Of a DNA stretch of 64,000 nucleotides, positions 17,080-26,332 are shown piece by piece (position 1 is the first letter of the stretch; every line of letters starts with the position of its first letter). The position numbers were made by a program, and so were the translations under genes. The DNA is from Leptospira sp. GIMC2001 (GTDB lineage: Bacteria > Spirochaetota > Leptospiria > Leptospirales > Leptospiraceae): contig NZ_CP115468.1 in NCBI RefSeq assembly GCF_028462125.1, forward strand, positions 496,001 through 560,000, in the 5' to 3' direction. Below the pieces are notes generated by a model that did not search any database, had not been told where the DNA came from, and saw nothing but the letters and a program-made list of their open reading frames with translations.

Positions 17080-18999
17080 ATGTTGTTTCGAATCACAATC
17101 ATCTTAAGTATAATTTTTACCATTCAATGTTCTGAAGACAAGAATTCTTATTCCCAGGCTTTTCAGAAAAAAGTAAATAAGGTTTTGGCCGACGAAGGTC
17201 TTGATGGAGGATATGTCGTTGTAAAGAATGGAAATGAAGTAATTTCCAATAATCGATTGCGCAGTAAAAGATTCCATGCAGGCAATCTCAATCATTATCT
17301 TTTGTCTATATCCATCCTGCGATTGTATGAAAAGCAAGGTAAAGTATTTGATAAACCCGTCAGGGATTCTGTCCGTAATTTTCCCAACAAAAATCTCACC
17401 CCTATTCAACTTATGAATCATACTTCTGGATTAGGTACGAATTTGGAGCCTGGCGGTTATTGGATTCGATCTAAGGAAAATGTATTCTGGCTTATAAAGT
17501 GGTTAGAATCAGAATCAAAAATGAGTGTCGGTAAATTTTTTAAATCAGAATTTTTTGAGCCATTGTCAATGAATAACTCAGAAATCAATGCGAATGGCGA
17601 TTTCGTAACGACTTTGGAAGACTTAATGATCTGGGATAAAGCTTGGGATGAAGGAGAGATCCTAAGTAAAAGTTTAAAAAGTAGACTAATCGAAGTTACG
17701 GAATTAAAAGATTCCTACGCGACCAATCGATTTGGATACGGATTTGGTGTCTACACAGATGGAATGAATTTCTGGCAATATGGAACCAATGATAATTATT
17801 CAGTAGTGTATTACAAAATTCCTGATCAAGCAATCACGATAATTATTCTCGCTCGTGGGAGAAAGGAAAGAGGAGATCTCCTTTCTTGGAAAACTATCAT
17901 TACGGAATCCATGTACAACACAAAAAGAATTACGTTCATGGAAAAATTCAATCAAGAAAAATATATAAATATAGAACAGGCATTAGTTGACAAAAAAGTA
18001 CCAGCCGTCGGAATTGCACTTGTTCGAGATTTCAAAGTTGTTTGGTCGCATAATTACGGTCATTTAGAGGCTGGAACCGACAAAACTGTTAATGCGCAGA
18101 CTTTGTTTCGGGCAGGCTCTCTTACCAAACCAATCGCAGCAATTACTTATCTTTTATATGCAAAAGAGCAAGAAATTTCACTTCAAGAAAATTTGAATTC
18201 TCTTGCGAAAGAATCTAAAGTAGATTTAAGTCAATGGAAGAAAGGTGAGATACTTACAGCTGATTCCATACTTTCTCATTCTTCTGGAATTACCGAAAGA
18301 GAGAATTGGAACACTCCTGCAAACCAAAAGGTTTTCAGATTGAAAGATTTGAATGGAGGTCGGGGAGGGGGACTCCGAACATATTATACGCCAGGTAAGA
18401 AGTCGAGATATTCTGGTGGAGGTTATGCTCTACTGCAGGAAAATTTGAGACGAAAATCTAAGAAATCCTTTGATCGGATCGCACAGGAATATATATTCGA
18501 TCCGCTTGGGATGCGGTTTTCAACTTTTCTGCAAGATGAAAACCGCCTAACGAAGAATAAAGTTTCTGGACATTCGGAAAATTCTCAAGTTTTGCCTATG
18601 ATCAGTTATTCTCCAACTGAGCTGAGTGCTGGTGGATTGTGGACAACCCCAACAGATCTTGCGAAGTTTTTTATAGAAATTTTACTATCGATTCAAGCGA
18701 ATCCAGAAGCAAAATTCCCAATTGATGTAGTTGAGTCCATGACTCAGCCAGTCATTCCTGCTGCGAATTTATCTATCCATTCTTGGATAGGTCGGGGCTT
18801 TTTTCTGAACAAAACTGGTAGAGACTGGTATATCTATCATGGTGGACATAGCTTGGGACATAAATCTTTTGCACTTTTTCATAAGCACAAAGGATACGGA
18901 GTTGTGATCATGACTAATTCTGAGAACGGTTCCCCATTGATCTGGTCGATTCTAAGAACCCTTAGCCTATCTCAGTCTTGGGATAAATTCATAAATTAA
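17080..18999 (+). CDS. lipoprotein with two beta-lactamase/PBP-fold domains, first one degenerate
   Basis: 639 residues with a lipobox-like FTIQC at about 17. Residues about 40-285 resemble a class C beta-lactamase domain (LTPIQLMNHTSGLGT) but have GNLNHYLLSI where the catalytic SxxK should be and no YxN segment. Residues about 290-635 form a second, complete-looking domain: RAGSLTKPIA (SLTK nucleophile and lysine), ILSHSSGI, RYSGGGYALL and YHGGHSLGHK (HxG). The second domain is probably an esterase or D-amino-acid peptidase at the cell surface or in the periplasm. It may be monocistronic; an STAS gene follows 56 bases later. Confidence 0.82.
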   Translation: MLFRITIILSIIFTIQCSEDKNSYSQAFQKKVNKVLADEGLDGGYVVVKNGNEVISNNRLRSKRFHAGNLNHYLLSISILRLYEKQGKVFDKPVRDSVRNFPNKNLTPIQLMNHTSGLGTNLEPGGYWIRSKENVFWLIKWLESESKMSVGKFFKSEFFEPLSMNNSEINANGDFVTTLEDLMIWDKAWDEGEILSKSLKSRLIEVTELKDSYATNRFGYGFGVYTDGMNFWQYGTNDNYSVVYYKIPDQAITIIILARGRKERGDLLSWKTIITESMYNTKRITFMEKFNQEKYINIEQALVDKKVPAVGIALVRDFKVVWSHNYGHLEAGTDKTVNAQTLFRAGSLTKPIAAITYLLYAKEQEISLQENLNSLAKESKVDLSQWKKGEILTADSILSHSSGITERENWNTPANQKVFRLKDLNGGRGGGLRTYYTPGKKSRYSGGGYALLQENLRRKSKKSFDRIAQEYIFDPLGMRFSTFLQDENRLTKNKVSGHSENSQVLPMISYSPTELSAGGLWTTPTDLAKFFIEILLSIQANPEAKFPIDVVESMTQPVIPAANLSIHSWIGRGFFLNKTGRDWYIYHGGHSLGHKSFALFHKHKGYGVVIMTNSENGSPLIWSILRTLSLSQSWDKFIN

Positions 19000-19055
19000 A
19001 AAAAAATTGGTTGTGTTAAGATAGAATAGGAACGTCCATTACCTCTGAAGAGTTC

Positions 19056-19388
19056 ATGGATTATACTGAAGAAGTAAATAACAATCGATTGATCCTCCAT
19101 TTGGAAGGAAACCTGGACATGTTGAATGCGGGGATTCTTAAAGAAAGGATGATGGAGGCTGTTGTAGCTCATTACAATTGCATAATCTTGGATATGAGCA
19201 AAGTTACCTTTGTGGATTCTTCAGGATTTGGACTTCTTATTATGGTCAATGAGAAGTTAAAATTGGACGGTCAGAATAAATTGAGAATCGCCAATGTTTC
19301 GAAAAGTATTCAGCAAGTTTTTCGCATTTCGAAGATCTCAGAAGTGGTCGATGTTTACCTCACCCTTGAAGATGCGACTCGTTCCTAA
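19056..19388 (+). CDS. STAS-domain anti-sigma factor antagonist
   Basis: 110 residues covering one STAS domain of the SpoIIAA/RsbV type. The phosphorylation site motif is intact: VTFVDSSGFGLLIMV. Such proteins bind an anti-sigma kinase when unphosphorylated and are reset by PP2C phosphatases such as the RsbU-like protein encoded convergently next door. The two genes overlap tail to tail by 4 bases. No anti-sigma kinase gene lies in the window. Confidence 0.9.
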   Translation: MDYTEEVNNNRLILHLEGNLDMLNAGILKERMMEAVVAHYNCIILDMSKVTFVDSSGFGLLIMVNEKLKLDGQNKLRIANVSKSIQQVFRISKISEVVDVYLTLEDATRS

Positions 19389-21790
19389 GTAACTAGATTT
19401 TTAGATTGCAAAAAGCTTTTGAGCCTGATGAGCTTAGCATTTTCCGCATCGAACTCTTCCAGAAAACCCAATAATTCAGCTGCTCTAGAATGTTTACCAA
19501 GATGCATATAGATCTCTGCCAGGAGAATCAGATTCTTAGAATTGTATGGATCTCTCAACCTAAATCTTTCTCCATAGTCTGCAGCAAGACTGTAATTCTT
19601 TTTTTGTTTATAGGCATAGGCAATATAGTACAAAAAGTCCGTATCATTAGGTCTTAGATTAGAATACTTTTCACAGAGATAAGTCGCCTTTTCAAAATCT
19701 TTTGTTTTAATATACAATTTTGCAAGTTCTCTCATACAGTAAAAATTCTCTGGCTGCAAAACCAATGCTTCTTCTAGCGAAGCAATCGCCATATCTATGT
19801 TACCTTCTTTGAAAAATTTAATTCCAATTTTTACAGAATCAAGAAATGACTCAGGATCGATTTCTGAATTCCCATTTATGAGACTTTGTTTTGATTTATA
19901 AGCTATCCGAATCAAGCTAAAATCATCAGTTAACTCACCTTTGTTGAGAATTGCTTTTTCGATCGCCTCGAGTTCTCCTTTTCCTTCTTCTACTCGAGAT
20001 AGAAATTCCCTCTCATCTTCATTGATTATTCTCTCACCGAGTGTACTCTCACCCATCAATATGTCATCGCGTCCATCTGAACCTACGATGATCACATCGT
20101 CCGGATTCAATTGAAAAACTTTTATATAGAATTCATTCTTAGCAAATTCACTTTCTGTAAAACCAATCTTACGAAGCAAAAGTTCGTTCTCAATAAATTC
20201 TGCTTTGCCATCTCGATATAAAACTATCCAAGGATGTTCCGCATTTATATAGTACATTGTTCCTGTCTCATCATCGATCAAACCAATGACTGCTGATAGC
20301 AACATACTTCCATCAAAGGAAATGAATACGTCGTGCAATTCAGTAAAACAATCTTTGAGCCATCTTTCTGGATGTCGATCCTGCATCGCTTGAACTTGCT
20401 GAGTTCTTGTAATCACTGATTTAAATACTGTACCCATAACCAAGGCACCACCAGCTCCTTGAATGGATTTGCCCATTGCGTCAGCATTGAGGTATACGGT
20501 ATAGCGTTTGCCTTTGAGATAAATGGTTTGGATTACGGATAGATCTCCTCCTATCTCAGATCTGCGATTTCTAAATTGGAAAACTTTTTTCTGCCTTTCT
20601 ATAGTTTCCACATGAAGATTGTCAGATTTGTATGATCCACCTGACAGTGGTTTAATCAAAAGTGATGTCAGAAAATAATCACCATCTTGCTGCTCTTTGA
20701 TAGTTCGAATTTCTTCTAGAGTATTTTGAAGCTCTAAGGTTTTTTTGGCGACCATATCCTCGAGGTTATTCTGGTGTTGGTACAGATCTTTTTTCATATC
20801 TTGGAAGACCGCACCCATTTGACCAATCTCGTCTTTTCTGTCCATAGGAAGGTCATCATGCAGACTCAAGTCAATATTTTTCATTGCAGAGTTGAGAGCC
20901 TTGACTGCGTTTACAATATCTCTTGAGAAAAGGTATGATATAAAAAATATAGCACCAAAAACCAAAACTGCAACTATAAAGAAAATCAGCCAAATTTTCT
21001 GGGATGCAGTTTCCAATTCTTTCTCATCTATGAGAATTTTGAAACTTAGATCTAAACTGGACATTCCTCGATCCTCAAAAGGCACTTCCACATAATAAAA
21101 TGGGATTCCGTTCCAATCCACTCTTGAATGTGAATTGAGAGTTTTATTCTTGTGGTGGTTTAGAAATTTTTCTATGATTTCATTGCTCGCAGTTAATAAA
21201 TTTTTTCCTTCAAATACTGCGAGATGAACAGATTCCTTGCCTGATATAGTTTCTGCAAATTCAGAATTCACAACCTGACCAATCAAAATTGTTCCCAAAT
21301 TGTCCAAAGGAGCGGTAACTCTAAAACCAAGTCCACTATGTCCAGTCTCCAATGTTGATTTGGATTTTTTAGAGAGTGCAGATTGTATCAATGGTTGGTT
21401 GCTTTTATCGTCGCCAAAGTCGTTTGGTCTATGCACGCGGTAGTGTACTTTCCCTTTTCTATCTCCCAATTCAAATATATTCAAATCATACCGTGCCATA
21501 ATTTCTTTTAATTTATCTTGATTTGCAATAAGAAGACTCCGATCAGACATCCCACGTTTCAATATGTCTGCTGTGGACGGATTGTTCAGTAATTCGGTTA
21601 ATAGAAGTCTAAGGTTTTCGTCTTTGTGGGCAAGTTCGCGTTGAAAATTTCGCGCTAAGTCGACTGCCCTTTGATTCTGGGGCTCGTTCTTTACATTTAC
21701 TATCAATATAGAAAATGTAAGAGTGAGCGCTGCAAGAAGTAGAACCTGACTTGCACCTAATATTAGAAAAATTTTATATCTTATACTCAT
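19385..21790 (-). CDS. RsbU-like PP2C phosphatase with sensor, HAMP and TPR domains
   Basis: I chose the ATG at 21790 (MSIRYKIFLILGASQ) because it begins directly before the first membrane helix; the frame stays open 147 bases further upstream without a better site. The 801 residues hold TM1 (about 8-30), an extracytoplasmic sensor region, TM2 (about 270-295), HAMP (about 300-350), a coiled coil, a SpoIIE/PP2C domain (ADAMGKSIQGAGGALVMG; IIVGSDGRDDILMG) and C-terminal TPR repeats (about 650-800). It should dephosphorylate an STAS protein in response to an envelope signal. Confidence 0.88.
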   Translation of the reverse strand: MSIRYKIFLILGASQVLLLAALTLTFSILIVNVKNEPQNQRAVDLARNFQRELAHKDENLRLLLTELLNNPSTADILKRGMSDRSLLIANQDKLKEIMARYDLNIFELGDRKGKVHYRVHRPNDFGDDKSNQPLIQSALSKKSKSTLETGHSGLGFRVTAPLDNLGTILIGQVVNSEFAETISGKESVHLAVFEGKNLLTASNEIIEKFLNHHKNKTLNSHSRVDWNGIPFYYVEVPFEDRGMSSLDLSFKILIDEKELETASQKIWLIFFIVAVLVFGAIFFISYLFSRDIVNAVKALNSAMKNIDLSLHDDLPMDRKDEIGQMGAVFQDMKKDLYQHQNNLEDMVAKKTLELQNTLEEIRTIKEQQDGDYFLTSLLIKPLSGGSYKSDNLHVETIERQKKVFQFRNRRSEIGGDLSVIQTIYLKGKRYTVYLNADAMGKSIQGAGGALVMGTVFKSVITRTQQVQAMQDRHPERWLKDCFTELHDVFISFDGSMLLSAVIGLIDDETGTMYYINAEHPWIVLYRDGKAEFIENELLLRKIGFTESEFAKNEFYIKVFQLNPDDVIIVGSDGRDDILMGESTLGERIINEDEREFLSRVEEGKGELEAIEKAILNKGELTDDFSLIRIAYKSKQSLINGNSEIDPESFLDSVKIGIKFFKEGNIDMAIASLEEALVLQPENFYCMRELAKLYIKTKDFEKATYLCEKYSNLRPNDTDFLYYIAYAYKQKKNYSLAADYGERFRLRDPYNSKNLILLAEIYMHLGKHSRAAELLGFLEEFDAENAKLIRLKSFLQSKNLVT

Positions 21791-21915
21791 TTGGGAACCA
21801 ACGAAAGAAATCATACCACAGAACGCGAGTTCTAGGATTGCAGCTATATTACATTTATATGAAAAATTTTGAATTCTAGTTGAATTCTTTTGGTACCCTG
21901 TATATTTTGAACAAA

Positions 21916-22233
21916 ATGCTGAGAGATTTGACAACAAAGAACGGATCCTCGATTCTTGTAAAAATTCAAGAAGGCCATCTGTCCTTTCAGGATGATGTTT
22001 TTCATGAAATAGACGAATTGATAGAAAAAATGGAACCTGAGAGCTTTGAACTGGATTTGAGAGATATTCATCGTCTCAATTCTAATGCGATTGGAAGACT
22101 CGTTTATATCAAGAGATACATTACTGATGAGAAAGGTTTGAAATTTAATATCCATAATATCAATCCCCAAATCTTAAAAACTCTAAAATCTGTAAAAGTA
22201 GATGGGGTACTAGGAATTGGAGATCAAGCTTGA
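21916..22233 (+). CDS. STAS-like protein lacking the phosphorylatable serine
   Basis: 105 residues if the ATG at 21916 is used; a TTG at 21880 is possible and neither has a strong RBS. ELDLRDIHRLNSNAIGRLVY aligns with the STAS core of the neighbouring gene (VTFVDSSGFG), and the Ser phosphorylated in SpoIIAA-type proteins falls on Asn. It could act as a constitutive partner or as a structural adaptor. It is transcribed divergently from the RsbU-like gene, and its end overlaps the C39-like gene by 17 bases, which ties it to the ligase operon. Confidence 0.7.
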   Translation: MLRDLTTKNGSSILVKIQEGHLSFQDDVFHEIDELIEKMEPESFELDLRDIHRLNSNAIGRLVYIKRYITDEKGLKFNIHNINPQILKTLKSVKVDGVLGIGDQA

Positions 22234-22927
22234 AATTGATATAGAAGCACAACCAGATGATACGACTTGCGGACCGACCGCATTACACGCAGTATATAAA
22301 TACTACGGTATTGATTTAACCCTTTCTGAGACAATCCGAGAAGTTACTAAGCTGGATACCGGAGGAACACTAGCAGTTTTGTTAGGTGTTCATGCATTGA
22401 GGCAAGGACTCACTGCAAATATTTATACATACAATCTTCAAGTTTTTGATCCGACTTGGTTTAATGATAAGAATATTGATATAGCAGATAAATTAACACG
22501 ACAACTAGAATTCAAACCCAATAATGAAAGACTTAGGAAAGCTACTGAGGGATATTTAGAATATATTAAACTTGGTGGAAAAATATCTCAGCAACCCCTC
22601 TCATCCTCATTGATTCGGAATTATCTGAATAAAAACGTACCAGTTCTCGCAGGTTTATCGGCTACATATCTATACAATGAAAGTCGCGAATATGGTTATC
22701 ATGGAGTCTACGATGATGTCCGTGGAGAACCTAGCGGGCATTTTGTGATACTGAGTGGATATAATAAAACTGAAAAAAGAGTTCAAATAGCTGATCCGTA
22801 TGAAAAGAATCCCTTTGGTGGATCAAAATATTATAGTGTGGAATTCAAAAGATTGATTACCTCTATATTGCTTGGAATCTGGACATATGACGCTAATCTT
22901 TTAATACTTCAGCCGAAGAAGGGGTAA
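22217..22927 (+). CDS. C39-like papain-fold peptidase
   Basis: 236 residues from a TTG start at 22217, inside the end of the STAS gene; TAGGA lies a few bases upstream. DDTTCGPTALHAVYKYYG is the catalytic Cys motif of the C39-like family. SGHFVILSGYN supplies the histidine and IADPYEKNPFGG the aspartate. No signal peptide is seen, so it acts in the cytoplasm. C39 peptidases cleave after double-glycine leaders, but this lone domain has no ABC transporter fused. It could trim or transfer the product of the adjacent ligases, which is inference from context. Confidence 0.8.
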   Translation: MEIKLEIDIEAQPDDTTCGPTALHAVYKYYGIDLTLSETIREVTKLDTGGTLAVLLGVHALRQGLTANIYTYNLQVFDPTWFNDKNIDIADKLTRQLEFKPNNERLRKATEGYLEYIKLGGKISQQPLSSSLIRNYLNKNVPVLAGLSATYLYNESREYGYHGVYDDVRGEPSGHFVILSGYNKTEKRVQIADPYEKNPFGGSKYYSVEFKRLITSILLGIWTYDANLLILQPKKG

Positions 22928-22928
22928 A

Positions 22929-24398
22929 TTGGGATCAATCATTGTAATCAACCAACCTAAAAAATGGAACTTCAATATTCCATCCGTGGAAACAATCTCT
23001 CCTAGAGACTATTTAACAAATCAGAAGTATCTACAAGAAAAGAATTACAAAATATTTAATCTAAGCAAATCCTATAAATACCAGAGTGAAGGATACTATG
23101 TTTCTTTACTAGCTATGGCTCGGGGTCATCAAGTAATTCCTGGAATTTCGACAATTCAGAATATGAAATCGAATGCTGTCATAAAAGTTATTGACCATGA
23201 TTTAGATAATCTAATTCAGAAGAGTTTAAGCAGAGAAAAGGGAGATAGTTACACTCTGTCCATTTACTTTGGAAAGAACCTAGCGAAGAAAAATGATAAA
23301 TTGTCTTTGCAGCTATTTAATGTAATCAAAGCTCCGATGATTCGTGCTTTTTTTCAATATGATGCGCGAAGCAAAAAATGGCATTTGAGCAGTATTTCTC
23401 CAATTCCTGCAAGTGAGATTCCTGAGGATCACCGAAGTTATTTGGAAGAATTTGCTTTCGAATATTTTACTCTAAGAAATTTCCAAAGTTCAAAAACCAA
23501 ATTATCCCAGAAACCGTACACGCTTGCCATTCTCATCAATCCAGACGATCCAAATCCGCCATCAGATGAAAAGGCGATACAAAGATTTGTTAAAGCAGCT
23601 CATAAAAAGAATTTCGATGTGCATATTATAACGAAGGACGATTATGCAAAGATTCCGCAATATGATGCTCTATTCATTCGTGAAACTACTTCTGTGAATC
23701 ATCATACGTATCGATTTGCGGAGAGAGATAATGCGGAAGGAATTGTTGTAATTGACGATCCTGAATCCATTATACGATGTACGAACAAAGTGTATCTAAG
23801 CGAATTATTGATCTCGAATAATATTCCGACTCCTAAGACCATTATACTTCATAAAGATAATCTTGAAGAAGTCGCTCGAACAATTGCCTATCCATCAATT
23901 CTCAAGCAACCCGATGGAGCCTTTTCATTAGGTGTAATCAAAGTCAAAGATGAGTCTGAGTTTCTTATTGAGTCGAAGTCCATGCTGGAAAAATCAGATC
24001 TAATTATAGTGCAAGAATTCACTCCCACTGAATTCGATTGGAGAGTTGGAATCATCAATAAAAAGCCACTATATCTTAGTAAATACTATATGGCAAAAAA
24101 CCATTGGCAGATTCTAGATCACGATAGTAAAGAATCCAAGAATTATGGAGACTCTGAATCCATCGAATTAGATAAAGCACCCCCGGGTTTACTTAAGACT
24201 GCACTTAGGGCATCGAATCTAATAGGGGACGGATTGTACGGAGTTGATCTTAAACAAGTTGGAAAAGAATTCTATGTGATTGAAGTAAATGACAATCCAA
24301 GTATCGACTCCGACACCGAAGATTTTATATTAAAAGAAAAATTGTATGAAGAGATAATGGATGTATTCTTGAACCGAATTCGAGAAAAAAAAATATGA
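22929..24398 (+). CDS. RimK-like ATP-grasp ligase with N-terminal RLAN-type domain
   Basis: 489 residues from a TTG start with AAGGGG 5 bases upstream. Residues about 1-190 look like the RimK-like ATP-grasp N-terminal domain (YYVSLLAMARGHQVIPGIST). The rest is an ATP-grasp ligase: SELLISNNIPTPKTIIL, YPSILKQPDGAFSLGVIKV (nucleotide-binding lysine and glycine loop), IVQEFTPTEFDWRVGIIN and FYVIEVNDNPSID with the Mg-binding ExN. Such enzymes join a carboxylate, often glutamate, to an amine through an acyl phosphate. It starts 1 base after the peptidase stop and overlaps the GCS2 gene by 4 bases. Confidence 0.87.
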   Translation: MGSIIVINQPKKWNFNIPSVETISPRDYLTNQKYLQEKNYKIFNLSKSYKYQSEGYYVSLLAMARGHQVIPGISTIQNMKSNAVIKVIDHDLDNLIQKSLSREKGDSYTLSIYFGKNLAKKNDKLSLQLFNVIKAPMIRAFFQYDARSKKWHLSSISPIPASEIPEDHRSYLEEFAFEYFTLRNFQSSKTKLSQKPYTLAILINPDDPNPPSDEKAIQRFVKAAHKKNFDVHIITKDDYAKIPQYDALFIRETTSVNHHTYRFAERDNAEGIVVIDDPESIIRCTNKVYLSELLISNNIPTPKTIILHKDNLEEVARTIAYPSILKQPDGAFSLGVIKVKDESEFLIESKSMLEKSDLIIVQEFTPTEFDWRVGIINKKPLYLSKYYMAKNHWQILDHDSKESKNYGDSESIELDKAPPGLLKTALRASNLIGDGLYGVDLKQVGKEFYVIEVNDNPSIDSDTEDFILKEKLYEEIMDVFLNRIREKKI

Positions 24399-25594
24399 TC
24401 CAATTTCCTTCAATTTTCCAAGGATATGGACTTGAAGCAGAATATATGATAGTGGACAACGATTTAAATGTTGCTCCACAAGCTGATCTGTTGTTAAGGA
24501 ATTCTTCGAATGAAATTGTAAATGAATTAGAACTTGGAGCAACTGCTTGGTCGAATGAGCTTGCTTCACATGTAATTGAGATCAAGAACAATGGACCAGT
24601 TAAAAGTCTGGATTCCAATGATGGTATTTTCCAGAAAGATATTCAAGAAATAAATCGTAAATTAAAATCCCATAACTTAAAACTGATGCCGACTGCAATG
24701 CATCCGCTCATGAACCCAGAAAAGGAATTCAAGATATGGGAATATGAATATAGTGAAATATATGAAGCCTACAATCGAATTTTTGATTGCAGAGGACATG
24801 GTTGGAGTAATCTACAGAGTGTTCATATCAATCTAGCTTTCCAAGGCGATGATGAGCTGTACAGATTGCACGCAATCACAAGAATGATTCTTCCCTTAAT
24901 TTCTGGACTTACTGCAAGCTCTCCATTCATAGAAGGTAAAAAAGGTAAATACCTTAGCAATCGACTAGACTATTATTCAAAGAATCAGATTCAAATACCG
25001 CAAATATCTGGAAAAATTATTCCCGAATCTATTCGAACTCGAGCTGAATACAATACAATCATACTCGATCCCATTTATAAGTCCATTGCAAGCTATGATC
25101 CTCAAGCTATTCTACAGTTTGAATGGTTGAACTCTAGAGGTGCAATTGTGAAATTCGAGCGCTCCTCATTAGAAATCCGCCTAATGGACATTCAAGAATG
25201 CCCCTTCGCTGATCTACAGATTGTTCAAGTTATCAATTTTTTGATCCAAAAACTGGATGATCGAAATATTCTTGAGGAAATTTATAATTTCCCAATTCAG
25301 AATCTAGCAAAAATTTTATGGGAATCTGCAGAACATGGATTGCACTATAGAATCGAAGACCTTAATTATCTGAAGATATTTGGACTTTCAAAGCCTGTTA
25401 GGATAATTGATCTAATATTAAGAGATATTACTATTAGATCATTCAATGAAGACTATTGGAAGCTCATGTCAGAGAAAGGTAATTTAGCAATGCGGATACT
25501 TTCCAGAACAGGAAATGATCCGAGCGCAGAAACAATTCGAACAGTTTATCAAGAGCTTTGCGAATGCTTACAAGAAGGCGTAGTCTTTCAATGA
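24395..25594 (+). CDS. GCS2-family glutamate-amine (glutamate-cysteine-like) ligase
   Basis: 399 residues. GYGLEAEYMIVDNDL is the substrate/metal motif at the N-terminus of glutamate-cysteine ligase family 2, and VIEIKNNGPVK and NLQSVHINLAF follow. GCS2 enzymes activate the gamma-carboxylate of glutamate with ATP and join it to an amino group; cysteine is only one possible acceptor. The ATGA overlap with both neighbours argues for co-translation with the ATP-grasp ligase. True glutathione synthesis is possible but the neighbours point to another product. Confidence 0.85.
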   Translation: MIQFPSIFQGYGLEAEYMIVDNDLNVAPQADLLLRNSSNEIVNELELGATAWSNELASHVIEIKNNGPVKSLDSNDGIFQKDIQEINRKLKSHNLKLMPTAMHPLMNPEKEFKIWEYEYSEIYEAYNRIFDCRGHGWSNLQSVHINLAFQGDDELYRLHAITRMILPLISGLTASSPFIEGKKGKYLSNRLDYYSKNQIQIPQISGKIIPESIRTRAEYNTIILDPIYKSIASYDPQAILQFEWLNSRGAIVKFERSSLEIRLMDIQECPFADLQIVQVINFLIQKLDDRNILEEIYNFPIQNLAKILWESAEHGLHYRIEDLNYLKIFGLSKPVRIIDLILRDITIRSFNEDYWKLMSEKGNLAMRILSRTGNDPSAETIRTVYQELCECLQEGVVFQ

Positions 25595-26316
25595 AAGAAA
25601 TAGTTCTCATTTTTACATGTGAACACTACAGCAATTCTATTCCAACTGAATATAGAAGTCTATTTAAAGGAAAAGAGGATATCCTAAAAACACATAGAGC
25701 TTGGGATATTGGAGCACCAATTGTTCTAGATCGCCTAACTCGAGTGTTCGGTGAGACTCCATGGCAAGCAGACATTTCAAGATTGATTGTTGATCTCAAT
25801 CGGTCGGAAGGCCACAAAAATTTATTTTCAGAATTCACTAAGCCTTTGCCTAAGCAAGAGAAAATTTCGATATTAGATTATTATTATTATCCATATAGAG
25901 AAAGATTTGAATCAGAAATTGTAAAACTTACAAAAACTTTCAAGAAAGTGGTTCATATTGCAATACATACATTTACACCTGAATTGAACAATGAGATTCG
26001 AAATGCAGAGATCGGCATATTATATGATCCAAGTCACAAAATTGAAGCTGAGTTTTGTAAAATCTGGACGCAAAATCTGAAGCATCATAATCAAAACCAT
26101 TTACGTATTCGATCCAATTATCCTTATCATGGAAAATCAAATAGTTTACCAACTTATTTAAGAAGGAAGTATAGAAATTACATAGGGATTGAACTAGAAC
26201 TCAATCAATCTTTATTTTCTTTGAATGGTAAACAAATTATCGATAGAAAAGTTATTGATATTTTGGTAAATTCCATTCAAGATAATCTTGAGAATTATAA
26301 GCTAATCGATAAATAA
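25591..26316 (+). CDS. N-formylglutamate amidohydrolase-like protein
   Basis: The start at 25591 gives MKEIVLIFTCEHYSNSIPTE, overlapping the GCS2 stop by 4 bases; a longer frame from 25558 is less likely. The 241 residues have the FGase pattern: FTCEHYSNSIP, KTHRAWDIGA, ISRLIVDLNRS, VVHIAIHTFTP. The fold is a zinc-dependent amidohydrolase related to carboxypeptidases. N-formylglutamate hydrolysis belongs to histidine breakdown, but no hut genes are present, so a gamma-glutamyl or N-acyl-glutamate bond is a more likely target here (inference). Confidence 0.83.
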   Translation: MKEIVLIFTCEHYSNSIPTEYRSLFKGKEDILKTHRAWDIGAPIVLDRLTRVFGETPWQADISRLIVDLNRSEGHKNLFSEFTKPLPKQEKISILDYYYYPYRERFESEIVKLTKTFKKVVHIAIHTFTPELNNEIRNAEIGILYDPSHKIEAEFCKIWTQNLKHHNQNHLRIRSNYPYHGKSNSLPTYLRRKYRNYIGIELELNQSLFSLNGKQIIDRKVIDILVNSIQDNLENYKLIDK

Positions 26317-26332
26317 GCAGATAAATAAATAT

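Noticed and set aside
22217..22927. bacteriocin-type ABC transporter peptidase
   Set aside because: The C39-like domain has no transporter or ATPase domain attached and no double-glycine precursor gene lies nearby.
24395..26316. glutathione synthesis plus histidine degradation genes
   Set aside because: Neither gshB nor hut genes are present; the overlap with the ATP-grasp and pgsB genes points to one shared pathway.
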